From positions 124,001 to 188,000 of the forward strand of contig MU385909.1 of NCBI GenBank assembly GCA_022497145.1: 64,000 nt of DNA, written 5' to 3'. Below, in pieces: positions 43,335 through 54,000 of the stretch. Within the stretch, counting starts at the first letter, position 1. Every line of letters begins with the position of its first letter. The stretch is from Rostrohypoxylon terebratum (taxonomy: Eukaryota > Ascomycota > Sordariomycetes > Xylariales > Hypoxylaceae). A model generated the notes under the pieces. The model searched no databases, was not told where the DNA came from, and worked only from the letters and a program-made list of their open reading frames with translations. A program made the position numbers and the translations under genes.

Positions 43335-44510
43335 TTACCTGCACAACTCAAATTCGACTTCAACTTCGTCCTCAATTGTTTCGCATCGTGCTATCGCCTC
43401 TGCTATTAACTCCTTTTTCAACCTAGGTTCAATTATGTAATCGGGACCTTCTAAATTGACCTCGGGTAGGCTCGCTAGAGCCTCTTGGACGTCGAAACCA
43501 TCGCTTGTTGCGGTGGCATGAATATCATGCCATGACCACCATTCACTAGCGACTTTAGCTAACTTTCCTTGCTGGTCACCTACGACGACGACATGTACGT
43601 TGTGTCGCTTCCTCGCCGCACGGGCCATATTTTTGAAGTCACTGTCATCTGAAATAATGATCAGGGTAAGGCCCGAATTCTTCGCGAGTCTTGAATATCG
43701 AAGTCTAAGTGCCATGTCGGCGGCATTGTGTGTGCTTTTGACCATTTGAATTGATACACCAACCCTCCTCAAGCTCCTGAGGAGCGTAGGCGCCTTCTTG
43801 GGGCGCATGCTGGCACTGGCCTCTCGGAGTCTCTGAAGGCTTTTTCCATGAAGAGCTAGCCACTTTCCCCTTTTACTCTTTTTCGTCGCGCGCAGCCTGT
43901 TTTCTTTCTTGCGAAGTTCCCTCTTGTGCTCCTTATAATGATTCTGTAGTTTGACCTCCGTCCTGACCTGCTTTCCGCATACGGAACAATTGACTGGCCC
44001 GCTAGATTTCTTGTAGGACCTTCCTCGCTTTTCTCGCGCTTGAGCCGCTATCACGTTCTTGTGCGTAGCTTTAACGGTTATGTAGGTATGAAAATTTGCC
44101 ATAGCCGTATAATCGATGATCTTGCCCCGCTCACTAGCTAAAGAACGGATAACAAGTGCGATATTCTGTGGTAGAGTTTTGGGAGCTTTATTGTCGAGAT
44201 CCCATAATATAGCTACCGTTTTCTCGGGTTCCTTTGTTTCCGCTTGGGTCGTTGGATTATTCCCGATGGTTGTCGGCACGGAGAGGTGTTCCTCTGTCTT
44301 TTCCTCTAAAGAAATATCTGGAGTAGCGGCTTTCTCTTCTGCAAACTGTGTCACGCTCGAAAATGAACAAGCGTTTGGATCGAAGCGTGTGAGGCGATCT
44401 AAGGTAGGTCGAACACTACATCGATATACTAATCTCATTTGTTGGTGGCCATGATGCTGAAAAAGTCTCAGGAGCTGGGGGGGAAACGGACGTAGCCTCA
44501 TAGCCGACAT
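43335..44510 (-). CDS. NYN-domain (PIN-like) putative nuclease with inserted C2H2 finger
   Basis: Single exon, 391 aa. The N-terminus (MSAMRLRPFPPQLLRLFQHH, then RLVYRCSVRPTLDRL) is rich in Arg and Leu with no acidic residues, like a mitochondrial presequence. The NYN domain starts at VAILWDLDNKAP (Asp104, Asp106, Asn107). A C2H2 finger is inserted within it (Cys175, Cys178, His191, His195 in CSVCGKQVRTEVKLQNHYKEH) with a strongly basic linker. The domain then resumes: VKSTHNAADMALRLR (Asp265) and LIIISDDSDFKNMAR (Asp288, Asp289, Asp291), VHVVVVGD. Acidic residues fit a PIN-like metal site. NYN proteins cleave or process RNA. Organelle RNA processing is inference from the presequence. Confidence 0.84.
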   Translation of the reverse strand: MSAMRLRPFPPQLLRLFQHHGHQQMRLVYRCSVRPTLDRLTRFDPNACSFSSVTQFAEEKAATPDISLEEKTEEHLSVPTTIGNNPTTQAETKEPEKTVAILWDLDNKAPKTLPQNIALVIRSLASERGKIIDYTAMANFHTYITVKATHKNVIAAQAREKRGRSYKKSSGPVNCSVCGKQVRTEVKLQNHYKEHKRELRKKENRLRATKKSKRGKWLALHGKSLQRLREASASMRPKKAPTLLRSLRRVGVSIQMVKSTHNAADMALRLRYSRLAKNSGLTLIIISDDSDFKNMARAARKRHNVHVVVVGDQQGKLAKVASEWWSWHDIHATATSDGFDVQEALASLPEVNLEGPDYIIEPRLKKELIAEAIARCETIEDEVEVEFELCR

Positions 44511-44873
44511 TTAGAGAAAATGTGGAATGAGAGGGAGGGAAATATATACTCATGTATTTTTCTGGCATGAGTGCTACACCTTCAGCCTTTTGATTAAGTT
44601 GCATTTGTGCTTATACCTATTTCATGTGTCCTGGATGTAGATATGGAGAGGTGGAGAGTTTTTAACTTTTTTTTTTCCAAAACAGTGGACCCTTGACGTG
44701 ACGTGGGGCAGATTATTAAGCAGAAAAAGGAAAGTCGAAGCCGCTGTCGCTGAACAGCCGCTCCTGCTTTTTTTTTTTTCCACGAAGCTTCTACTTAATA
44801 AAGTAGCATGAACAACTTTGAAAAATAAAAAAAATAAAGAATAACCAGTTTACTGGTTATAACCAACGATTCA
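44511..44873. other. intergenic between the NYN gene and tRNA-Leu
   Basis: Contains the NYN promoter, T-runs at 44665-44675 and 44769-44781, and the tRNA-Leu downstream flank. Confidence 0.55.
44821..44860 (-). terminator. T-rich Pol III terminator with hairpin after tRNA-Leu
   Basis: On the minus strand, 13 nt after the tRNA, a perfect 9-bp inverted repeat (ATAACCAGT / ACTGGTTAT, 44841-44860, 2-nt loop) is followed by T-rich sequence including T8. T-runs alone terminate Pol III; the hairpin is an extra. Confidence 0.6.
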
Positions 44874-44981
44874 TGATTGCGGTGGGACTCGAACCCACGA
44901 GGATTGCTCCACTGCGAAATTACTGTATAGTATTCAAGTTTCTACCTGAACGCAGCGCCATAACCACTCGGCCACACAACC
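44874..44981 (-). tRNA. trnL(CAG): tRNA-Leu (anticodon CAG), with 27-nt intron
   Basis: 108 nt on the minus strand. The acceptor GGTTGTG pairs with CGCAATC, discriminator A. The D-arm contains GGCCGAGTGGTTATGGC. The anticodon stem CTGCG/CGCAG encloses TTCAGG, then a 27-nt intron (44944-44918), then T, giving anticodon CAG with G37. A long variable arm (GGAGCAATCC) marks a class II tRNA. The T-arm is GTGGGTTCGAGTCCCAC. The intron sits at the canonical 37/38 position. Confidence 0.9.
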
Positions 44982-45875
44982 TGTGATGTGCTGTAGGATG
45001 ACAAAAACCCTACTAACCACACACTATATAGATAGTGCATTTAGGCTGTTCTTACATCGACCGGCTGCGGGAATTCTTACATCCATAGTGGGAGGAAATT
45101 ACCTAGGATACCTAAATTTTCCTGCAAAAAGGTGGGGTTGATCATTACCAGGTTACGGCATCATACTGCCTGAGAGTTATACTAAGATATGCCTGAAATA
45201 TATTAGCGATGAGATGGACATTAATTCATTGGGGTCTAACCTTACTTAGTAGTTAGAACATAAAGTGCTTACTCATTCATGCTTATCTAATCAGACAATT
45301 GCCAAGCTACTTTTCCTTTCCCTGTCTTCTTTTCCTCCTTTCCTCCATTTCTTCCACAGTTAATAATTGAAGATGAATGGAAATAGGGACGCCACTAGGA
45401 CTGTCTTCCGATTCTTAGGTAACCTTGCTTGACTTATGATCATCAGCTGTATCCAGGCAAGATTTGGCAATCCTCCACAAAAGCTAGAATGAAATTGCTG
45501 ACATAATATTGCTAGCATGATCCTGCTTACATAAGGGATCTGGCAAATTGATGATGTAATGAACTATCAATTTACATCTATTAGCTGCCGACAATTTTTT
45601 TGAAACAGCATTTCTAACTATTCAATTTCCTGTGATACTTTTCTCTGAAGCTGAACGCACAATTCCCCTAACGCTGTACTCTAGTCTTTTGATATCTGGA
45701 CTCCGAGAATGCCATAAGAAATGATCTTAATCCTGGCGCACCTAATGGATACAGCAGGTGGAACTCAATATACTCAAGAGCCATCGGTCACAATGCCACC
45801 TTATGACCCAAGATCTGTATCTATACTAATCTAACCTACGATGTTCAAGTACTGTCGGTGGCTGGTTTTGGAAAA
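44982..45875. other. intergenic, 0.9 kb
   Basis: AT-rich and without a coding frame of note. Holds the tRNA-Leu 5' flank and the promoter of the LigD-type gene. A pyrimidine-rich stretch lies at 45310-45360. Confidence 0.55.
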
Positions 45876-47293
45876 ATGGCAACGAAGCGGAATTTAAGTT
45901 TGCAACTAGTCGATAATCCATTTATTAAGAAGCGGAACTTAGGATGGACTGTAGATGCTTCGTATCCCCCACAAGAAAGTGACGGAAGTTTTGAAGAATC
46001 GCATGGTAGTAAACCTAGCTTAGCGGAAAAGGACCGAGATGCGTCTGCAGTCGAGGCGGGCAAGGTAAAAATTAATGATCATTTGGACTATTTCAACGAA
46101 CTTCTAACGAAAGCCACACTCTCGCCTTTTCCTCCCGATACACCAAGGTTATCAATTGGCAACTACAAAAGGTTATATGAGGAAAACTCAAATAGCCCAA
46201 GAGGTGCACATTTCATCGTGCATCAACATGATCATCCCATCGCGGGGACGCATTACGATCTCCGATTGCAGATCAACGACACGAGCAGCGCGTCATGGGC
46301 GATTATGTACGGGCCCCCCGGTGATCCCAACAGTCGATGCTTAAATAGGAACGCTACAGAAACGAGGATCCACTGCTTATGGGTAAGGCAATACCCGTAC
46401 ATAGACAATTCATTACGTGATGAACTCGCCAAGGCTGATCCACCTACAGAACCATCTCATAGAAACGGCATCAGTGTCAACTGGCTCGCTCCTCATCTGG
46501 GACACAGGAACATACACCGTTCTCCCACCACGCGGGAGCAAGAGACTAGAAAACTCTCACTCACAATCGAGCGAAGATGATGCGACATCCGAGTTGACAG
46601 AACAGGAGAAACTCCACCAAGCATTCCAGACGCGCAAGATCCGCCTTCGACTCAATGGCACACGGCTTCCACCTAATTACGTGCTGAACCTACGTCTTAC
46701 CAAGGAGGAAGACGTCGCCGGCCGGATAAAGAGCACACGCGCCTACGCGACGACGAAGGCGAGATGCTTCGTCATCATGGGGAAGGGGTAAAGGAGCTGT
46801 GACAGGCAAGGCAGCAGAACCTGACACTAGCTCAGATCCCGATTCAGATGTCGACGAGTCAGAAATTGTGAATGCGCCGGTTGAACAAGCTGAGGCGGGC
46901 AATGGAGGGATCTCGCCGATGGAGCGCGAGATTCGCGAGCTTGAGGACGAGGAGGTGCGACGCACGAATGCGTACCCGGGTGCGGTTAACTTGATTGGGA
47001 GTGTACACCAGCGGCGCTGGCACCTTTCGCTTGATAGGGAAGCATGTGGGTTCACCCGGAAACGAAAAGATGGGTGCGTATTCTGGGAGTTGGATCGCGG
47101 TGAGCATCCTACAAAAGAGAAGGAGGGTGATGATGAGGTGGGAAATAATGGAAGACTCGCCTTCCCATTTCATGTCCGTGGAGTTGACGTGGAAAGCAGT
47201 GTTGTGACTGGTCGAAAGGGCGCCGATGTGCCAAGAGATGAGGGTGTAGAGGGGTATGTAGGACGGAAAGGTTGGCGCCCGGTATTGAATTGA
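45876..47293 (+). CDS. stand-alone LigD-type 3'-phosphoesterase domain protein
   Basis: Exons 45876-46382, 46450-46787, 46831-47293; 435 aa. Intron 1 (67 nt, GTAAGG..CTACAG) is secure. Intron 2 is only 43 nt (GTAAAG..CACTAG); phase closes, but a frameshift is an alternative. Motifs match the phosphoesterase domain of bacterial NHEJ ligase D: HFIVHQHDHPIAGTHYDLRL (His112, His118, His126, Asp128, Arg130), SWAIMYGPPGDP, NRNATETRIHCLW, and GSLLIWDTGTYTVLP. An acidic linker (SDPDSDVDESE) and a C-terminal block GSVHQRRWHLSLDREACGF follow. The family removes 3' phosphates or ribonucleotides at DNA ends. Fungal copies lack the ligase and polymerase domains, so a DNA end-cleaning role is inference. 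Confidence 0.85.
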
Positions 47294-47533
47294 ACTGAAC
47301 CTCGTTCCACACGATTATTCCACAACCTAGTGTTACTCAGGAGCAATACGACATTACTTCGAGAACGACCCTATTATTCCTTCAGATCGTTACTCTCAGC
47401 TACATATAACCACGAACGCAACTATTGATTAGGCGTAATTGGTGAGTGCTTTCAAAGATAATCTGTGGTCGATCTACGGAAAAGTAATGTGGTTATTGCT
47501 AAAAGTGAAATTTCTCTTCGATAGTCCAGTCAC

Positions 47534-48282
47534 CTAATGTCCAAGTCCAGAAACCGTGGTCATGACATCCGAGTTACCATCCTCCCAGCTAAGGACAGCT
47601 GTGTGCTTGGAAATCCTCCAAGGATTCTCGCCCCTTTTATCCAGCTCAGGCAACCTCACAAGATCAAGGACATATCGGCCCTGGTGTTTAAGTCAGAGTT
47701 AGCCAACATGGGAAAATGTAAGGCGACAATGAGGCGCGGGTATTGAAAATTTCTCACCCCATTATGCATCATGGGTCCGCCGCGGGCAGCTCGGCGAAAT
47801 AAATGGCCGTTAACGTTAGCGATGACTCTGCACTTGTCTGGCTTAGCGACTCCATTGACAGGCTGCGGAAGCTCGATCAGAACGCTCCTGTATACCGACG
47901 TTAACCTAACCTCCAATATTATCGAATGGCAATGCCTGGAGGACGACGTACGTGACTAAGTGCTGCTTTCCGTCAAACGACTCCATCATAGGATCTAAAT
48001 CATCTGCCCATTTCTCGTTCGTCGTTTCAACGGGGCTCCCGCCGAGCATGGACGTATAGTCGATGGTCACCTGCGGGGCATATACGTCTTTGATAAGGCC
48101 TTCTCGTGACTCGAGGTCGAGGTTTATCCCCTAATTAGGAAACGCTCAGTTAGCCCCTTTCGTGGTACAGCTGTAACCGGACACCAGGAAGATTCGGAGA
48201 AAATGCGCACCAGTCGAGTGACGGTGTCGTGGACATTCGCTCTGTCCAGCAGGTATGCCAAGGTATCGTAAGGAACGGCCAT
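47534..48282 (-). CDS. SnoaL-like (NTF2-fold) protein
   Basis: Four exons on the minus strand: 48282-48211, 48130-47952, 47887-47758, 47680-47534; 175 aa. No exon stands out as a long frame. Introns are 80, 64 and 77 nt (GTGCGC..ATTAG; GTACGT..TACAG; GTGAGA..ACCAG) and all phases close. The assembled protein reads like a fungal SnoaL-like protein: MAVPYDTLAYLLDRANVHDT, APQVTIDYTSMLGGSPVETT, MMESFDGKQHLVTSVLIELP, CRVIANVNGHLFRRAARGGP, GRYVLDLVRLPELD, NPWRISKHTAVLSWEDGN. The family comprises small-molecule cyclases, isomerases and hydroxylases, or binding proteins; the substrate is unknown. It is divergent from the EasG-like reductase across about 700 nt. Confidence 0.85.
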
Positions 48283-48978
48283 TTTCACTTAATTTGCTTG
48301 AAGTTAAGCTTTAATGTTCTTGGTGGGATGGTCGTCGAATATTTGCTAGTTACTCAATTGGTGACTTGCGTCGACGACCACGGAATGATCGTTACGGGTG
48401 CGAATAGCTTCATTATATAATTGGTGTAACATGATATACTCTATGTCAGATAACAAGACTTTCCCATTAATTTACGTACAAAATTCCCTTGATACCTTGC
48501 TAGGAGGCACACTTCATTCGGGATACGGTACGATCCAGTTTTCCTCAGTGGGTATGGGAGTTTTGGGGTCTGTAACCCCGTAACTATTCACCAGGAGTCT
48601 TATTCAGACGATCGCCTGTTCGCGTAGATCCGCTAAAGCCGACGTAAGCCCGAGACGTCGAGTAAGACTCGGGACCGGCTCAATTGTTGTCATCTTGAAT
48701 TACGGAACAGAGACTTTACCTTAAATTTTAGTGATTAAATCTTCACATATTAGCTAATGAATCACTCGATTATTTCATCAAAGGATGGCCAAATTTGGCC
48801 GTCGCCGGAAGTACCTATGTACCTTCCAAGTCCCTTACATGCTCGTCTTTGTATAAGAGAATCTCAAAGCGACGGTTGGAACGACGTCATATTCCATCAA
48901 ACGCCTACATCAATCCACTAGCATTAATATTTCCGAATAGCTTCTTAAGACTTCGAGATTCCACTCGCACTAAAAATC
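48283..48978. promoter_or_regulatory. divergent promoter region SnoaL-like / EasG-like
   Basis: 696 nt between two ATGs pointing away from each other. No gene is supported here. The spacing is compatible with shared control. Confidence 0.5.
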
Positions 48979-50196
48979 ATGTCTGCATCAAACGGCGCGG
49001 TCCTGCTGCTCGGCGGCACCGGCAAAGTGGGGAGCCGCATCGCGCCTCTCCTCAAAGACGCCAACGTCCCAACCCTCGTCGCATCTCGCTCCGGGAAATC
49101 TTCCGCCGGCCTGACGGGCGTCAAGTTCGACTGGGACGACGAGTCGACGTGGGAGGCCGTCTTCGCGAACGCCGCGACCCCCATCAGGGCCGTTTTCCTA
49201 GTCGCGCCCCTCAGCTCTAACCCCGGACCCGCCATGAAGAAATTCATCGACTTCGCTATTCCCAAGGGAGTGAAGCGCTTCGTGCTCCTTAGTGCTAGTT
49301 CGATTCCTGAGGGAGGTCCCTGGATGGGCAGCACGCACACATACATGCGTGAGCTGGGAGACCAGGGGAAGACCGAGTGGGCTGTATTGAGGCCGACTTG
49401 GTTTCAGCGTGAGTAATTCTTAGCTAAATTTCTTTGATACTCATTTTCGAGAAAAGGGATGAAATCATGGTCGCGAGGGGTAAGGGTTAGGGTCTCTTGT
49501 GTCACCACCAAATGTTACACAGAAAATCCTAACCCTTACAACCCTTACCCCTATTTTTGTAGCAAGCATGACTAATCTATATCTATCCTTCAGAAAACTT
49601 CTCCGAAGGTGCCCACGGGCTCATATTGAAATCGGAGGGCAAGCTCTACTCCGCCACGGGCGACGGAAAACTCCCATTTGTCAACGCGGAGGATATCGCC
49701 GCCGTGGGCTTCCACGCGCTGACGTCGCCTCAACCACCCAACACCGATTACGTAATCTTGGGTCCGGAACTGCTCTCGTATTCTGATGTAGGTCCTGTTT
49801 GCACTGAACCCATCTAATCATCTATAGCGCATTTTCTTTACTGTTCATTTTGTTTCTACCCCTTCAGCTCCCTAAGTCTCCTCCTTTTCTCCTCCATACT
49901 CACGCACTCATCCCTTAACTTATCCCTGACTCACATCCCCCTCAAAACAGGTCGCAGCTATCTTCTCCGCGGTCCTAAACCGCAAGATCGAGTACGTCGA
50001 GCACAGAGAGGCGGACCTAGCGGCGCGGTGGGCGCAGTGGATCGAGCCCGAGTACGCGAGCACCCTGGCCGCCATGGACACGGAGATCAAGCACGGCGCC
50101 GAGAACCGGCTCAACGACGTCGTGCGGACCGTCACTGGGAAGGAGCCGAAGAAGTTTAGGGACTTCGCCGAGGAGAACAAGGCGGTTTGGCTTTGA
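48979..50196 (+). CDS. NmrA/EasG-like NAD(P)-binding reductase
   Basis: Exons 48979-49408, 49594-49787, 49951-50196; 289 aa. Introns are 185 and 163 nt, longer than most here. The Rossmann motif is GAVLLLGGTGKVGSRIA (Gly12, Gly15, Gly18). FVLLSASSIPEGGP, WAVLRPTWFQQNFSEG and NAEDIAAVGFHALTS follow, then a C-terminal helix region (VEHREADLAARWAQWI). This is the atypical short-chain reductase group that includes the ergot-alkaloid enzyme EasG/FgaFS and NmrA-like sensors. The family name does not imply ergot alkaloids: no other eas-type gene is present. A role as NAD(P)H-dependent reductase or redox sensor is likely. Confidence 0.88.
49476..49552 (+). repeat. telomere-like inverted repeat inside an intron
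   Basis: The left arm AGGGGTAAGGGTTAGG (49476-49491) is the reverse complement of the right arm CCTAACCCTTA...CCCCT (49528-49552), except for a 9-nt internal duplication (CAACCCTTA) in the right arm. It lies entirely inside intron 1 of the EasG-like gene. Confidence 0.8.
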
Positions 50197-51045
50197 GCTA
50201 CTCGAGTAAGTAGAATTAGGTTGAGTTGAGTGAGATGTGAGGAGTTGATGGTTGGATGATGTTGTTGGTATGTTGTATCTCATCGCTTGTGTAGGATAGG
50301 TAGAGTGGAGGTTAGGCAAGTAATCTAGCATGTTGCTAGATAAGAATAGTTATCTAAGGTAGTTGGTAGCATAAATGGAAAGCACATTCATTTCCCAGGT
50401 CGTTAGGTAGTTACATTGATATAACTGTTATCCCGTCGATTTGCTATGAATCTTGATCTATGAGCGAGATATATTCTAACATAGCCCTATCCATATTAAT
50501 AGCACAACGGGAGTAATGTTGATACTTGGTGACTACTTAAGAGACTTTTCGTAATTATCTTCTTTTTCATATTGTCGCATTGACAACACTAATAATATTT
50601 ATACGCACTCATATTTGATTACCGGACATCCCGTATTCCAAGTCCACTATTTTTTTCGTATTCGCATCAGCTCATTCATCTTCCACTTTATTCGTCTAGT
50701 ATACATAAAATGAAATTCATCGCAAACTGTAGGAGGCCTTTGACAAGCCTTTTGCCTGTCGTGGACTCGGATATCATTCGTTTTCAGAGCTAGTGGGAGT
50801 ATGAAAACCACCGAACTTTTTCAGTCACCTCACCCAAGCCGAATTGGCTAATGCAACGCAGAGCAACACACAATGTCCTAGTAGACTTATGCTCAAGACA
50901 TATGCAGCGCGGACACATGTAAGCAGTTTTGTTGGTACAAAAGAAAAATAACGTTGAAGCAGTCTTGCCTCCCCAGCCGGGGGAATAAGCGACGTGAGAC
51001 TAGTCCTGACCTAACCCTCGGCTCTGAAAAAGCATTTCCACTCAC
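50197..51045. other. convergent 3' spacer, 0.85 kb
   Basis: AT-rich sequence between two convergent genes. No coding frame. Confidence 0.6.
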
Positions 51046-54000
51046 TTATTTTCCATGCAATTTTTCCTTGAGGTACACCACAGCAGCGTAACCCGAGCAA
51101 CATTGAGTCGTCATACCATGGGCGCACCATGGGCATTTGACCATTGTGGTGATGGTGGCTGAGACGCCGAGCAGTTTGTCCTCCACGAGCGAATCGGGTT
51201 TCGCCATACATTCATATACTCTTGACGGCATATCGTGGAAAAATTTGCAATTGCAGCACTCCACCAGCATTTTAGCTAAGGGGTCCGATCGACCTTCTGA
51301 ATTTCCGACAGTCTTGATGTTGTTGGATGAAATTTTATGCGCATAATGTGGTCGTAAAGCTCGTGAAGTTGGGACGGGTGGAATGGGGACACCTTTCCGA
51401 GCTTCCTGGAGATATGCCGCGCCTGGAGAAATAACTGTAGAAGATTCTTCACTGTTGGAACTGCTCTTGCGGGATCTAAGCGCGGATTTCCGCGGGGCGG
51501 CGTCGACGAGCTCTGTGGGCGGAGAGTTGGGAAGACTTATTGAAGACACTCCGGCTTTGGCTTTCTTGGGATATAGAGACTGCTGCTTGATGTCGGGAAG
51601 GAGGCTTGTTGAATGAACATCAAGAGCTGATTGAGCCCGTGGCATAGAATGTTGGTAAGGATTCCTTCTCGCGACTTCTTCGCTTGAACCTTCTGTCATA
51701 CCGCCTGTAATGGCAACAGACGCGGGAACGGAAAGGAGTCGTGGGCTAGAGTTGAGGTTATTTAGTTTCTCATTGGACGAATTGTTTTGATTATTATTGT
51801 CCAGATCTATAGGAAGCGCTGTACGACTCCAACTATCATCCTGGACAGTCGCGTCCCTGCTAGTAAACCGTGAACTGTGTTCCGCTGGTAATTCTACAGT
51901 GGGAGGTTTGTAAGCCGTTCGTCGAGTTTGTTCGTCAGTTTCGATGTTCGATCGCTCTGCAGTACTGCTCTTCGTACCTGCATGATTCTGCGCAGAGTCT
52001 TTGTGCGACTGTGGGCGCAAACTGTCTGGCGTAGGCGCTGTGGATGGTGAGGGAGGAGGATCATCGCACGTGGAAGATGAAGATCTCTCAGAGTTCGTCC
52101 GACTCTGGTCAGTGTTTGACTGAGACGTGGACATACTAGACAAATCAGTACCTGCAAGGATTCTGGCAGCTTTTGGCGATAGGCCTAATCGTTCGAAAGC
52201 AGGCACGTCGCTATCTGAGTAGTGTGATGACAATGAAGGCGAATCCTTAGGTAGTTTTTGCTTCGCAATCCGATTAGCCGCATTGAAGTGCGATGTGACG
52301 CCTTGGTTCATGCTTTCAGGTGGTGTAGGCAACTCCTCAACTTGCCTCCTGACTGGGATGTGCCTCAATATATGTTCCAAGTCATCATTTTCTTCGGGTT
52401 CTTCTTCGATCCGCGGGGATGGGAATTTACCATCCATGGGTGATCGTAAATCAAGAGCTGGGGGTGCATAGGATTCACTAATGAATGAGAAGTAGTCGGC
52501 CGATTTGTCTAATCGTGACGGTTTTTTGGTTGGTACGGGCGCGATCTCGCCTACTTCGACTGTCTTCTCTCGGTTTGGCGGCTCCCTGGTTTTTGCCTGG
52601 GCTTCGTGCACTTCATCGTCCGGGTCGGATGTAACGGCTCTGCCAATCGTGTTTGGACTGGACGGGAAAGTGACATGTTTTCTTCCATCCGGCTCTGGAG
52701 GAGAACTACGGCCTTGTTTTCGAGACCCTGGCCAAATGGTCGAGGCGTGGGTGCCGACGGAACCCTGGTCGTCCTCATCATCGGTGCGGAAAGTAACCCC
52801 GGCCTGATTGGGTCTTTCGCTATCAAAGTTCGCAAAATTCCGCCGGCTAGAGGGCGGTGGGTCCAGCTCTGGAGATGATTCCTCCCATGACTCTACTCGC
52901 GGTTGCACATAACTGTTCGCCTGGTGATTTGCTTGATGCCGTCGTTCAACGTCCCGACTTGTGTGCCTGACCTGCCTTGTCGGTGGTGACTGATTATCAT
53001 CATCATCATTGAAGAATTCAACTTTTTGCTTTGGACCTCGGGATATACGGTCTGTCCGAGTTCGTTTCTCCTTGTCTAGAGTGTGTTCCCGACTTTGCGG
53101 ATGTACGTTTGGTGCTTGACTTCGGCGGCTTCGGAATGAAGTGGGTTCCTGCGATTCGTAACCACTGCCAACGTCTCTCGACTCTTCCGGGTGGCCATGG
53201 TTTGGAGCATCGCGATTGACCGTATTTGGCGTCAATTGAGTTGTAACCCGTTTGGGTTTGGGCGGAAACGTAAATTCAGGGAGCGGCTGATTGTGTTCGT
53301 CGGCAGTCACTGGTCGTTCCTTGGGACGTGTCGGCTTCTTATCCGCAGATCGCTCTGCGGGGCGCACTGGCGAATGTTCGCTTAACCAGTTAGGTTCAAT
53401 GTCATGTTCTTGAGCACTGCTAGGACGTTGGAATTGATTATTATTAGCATTTTCGGCAGGGCGGAAGTAAAGGTATGATGGCCCCTTCAGCTTGTTGAGG
53501 GTGGATGTGAGTAACGATTGAGAACGTCCGTGGTTTTTAGCACTTGGCGGTAGCTGATCCAGAGAAGATATTGATCGAGTAGAGTTCGAGACAGCTGACT
53601 GGATCGAAGGTGGCTTTCGCGGATTTACGAAGCCGGGATCTCCGCCAGAGGTATAGTTATGGATTCTGCCATCATTCGGGTGCTGATTGTCAATGATTTT
53701 CTGAACAGCAGCGACGTTTCCGTGCTGTAACCTGAAGCCAGATAGGAAACCTCTGCTTTTCGGCTTGCTTTCGGGTCTTGCGTTCGCCATTGAGCCCGAC
53801 CGAGTGGAATCCTGGATATCTAGGCTCGCAGTCTTAGACTTGAGATAAATATCTAACTCGGGGGCAGACTGTGCGCGGCTCGCCGTCAATGGTTCAACAC
53901 CTTGAACGTGAGGCGGCGGAACTTTGCTCAATCTGTTCCCCTTCTTCTTCAAGGTGCTAACGGGTTTGTCTTCCTTACTTTTCTTGCTTTCTCCAGTTTC

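Noticed and set aside
48979..50196. Ergot-alkaloid cluster suggested by the EasG-like gene
   Set aside because: No prenyltransferase, methyltransferase or other eas-type gene is in the window; EasG-like proteins are widespread in fungi.
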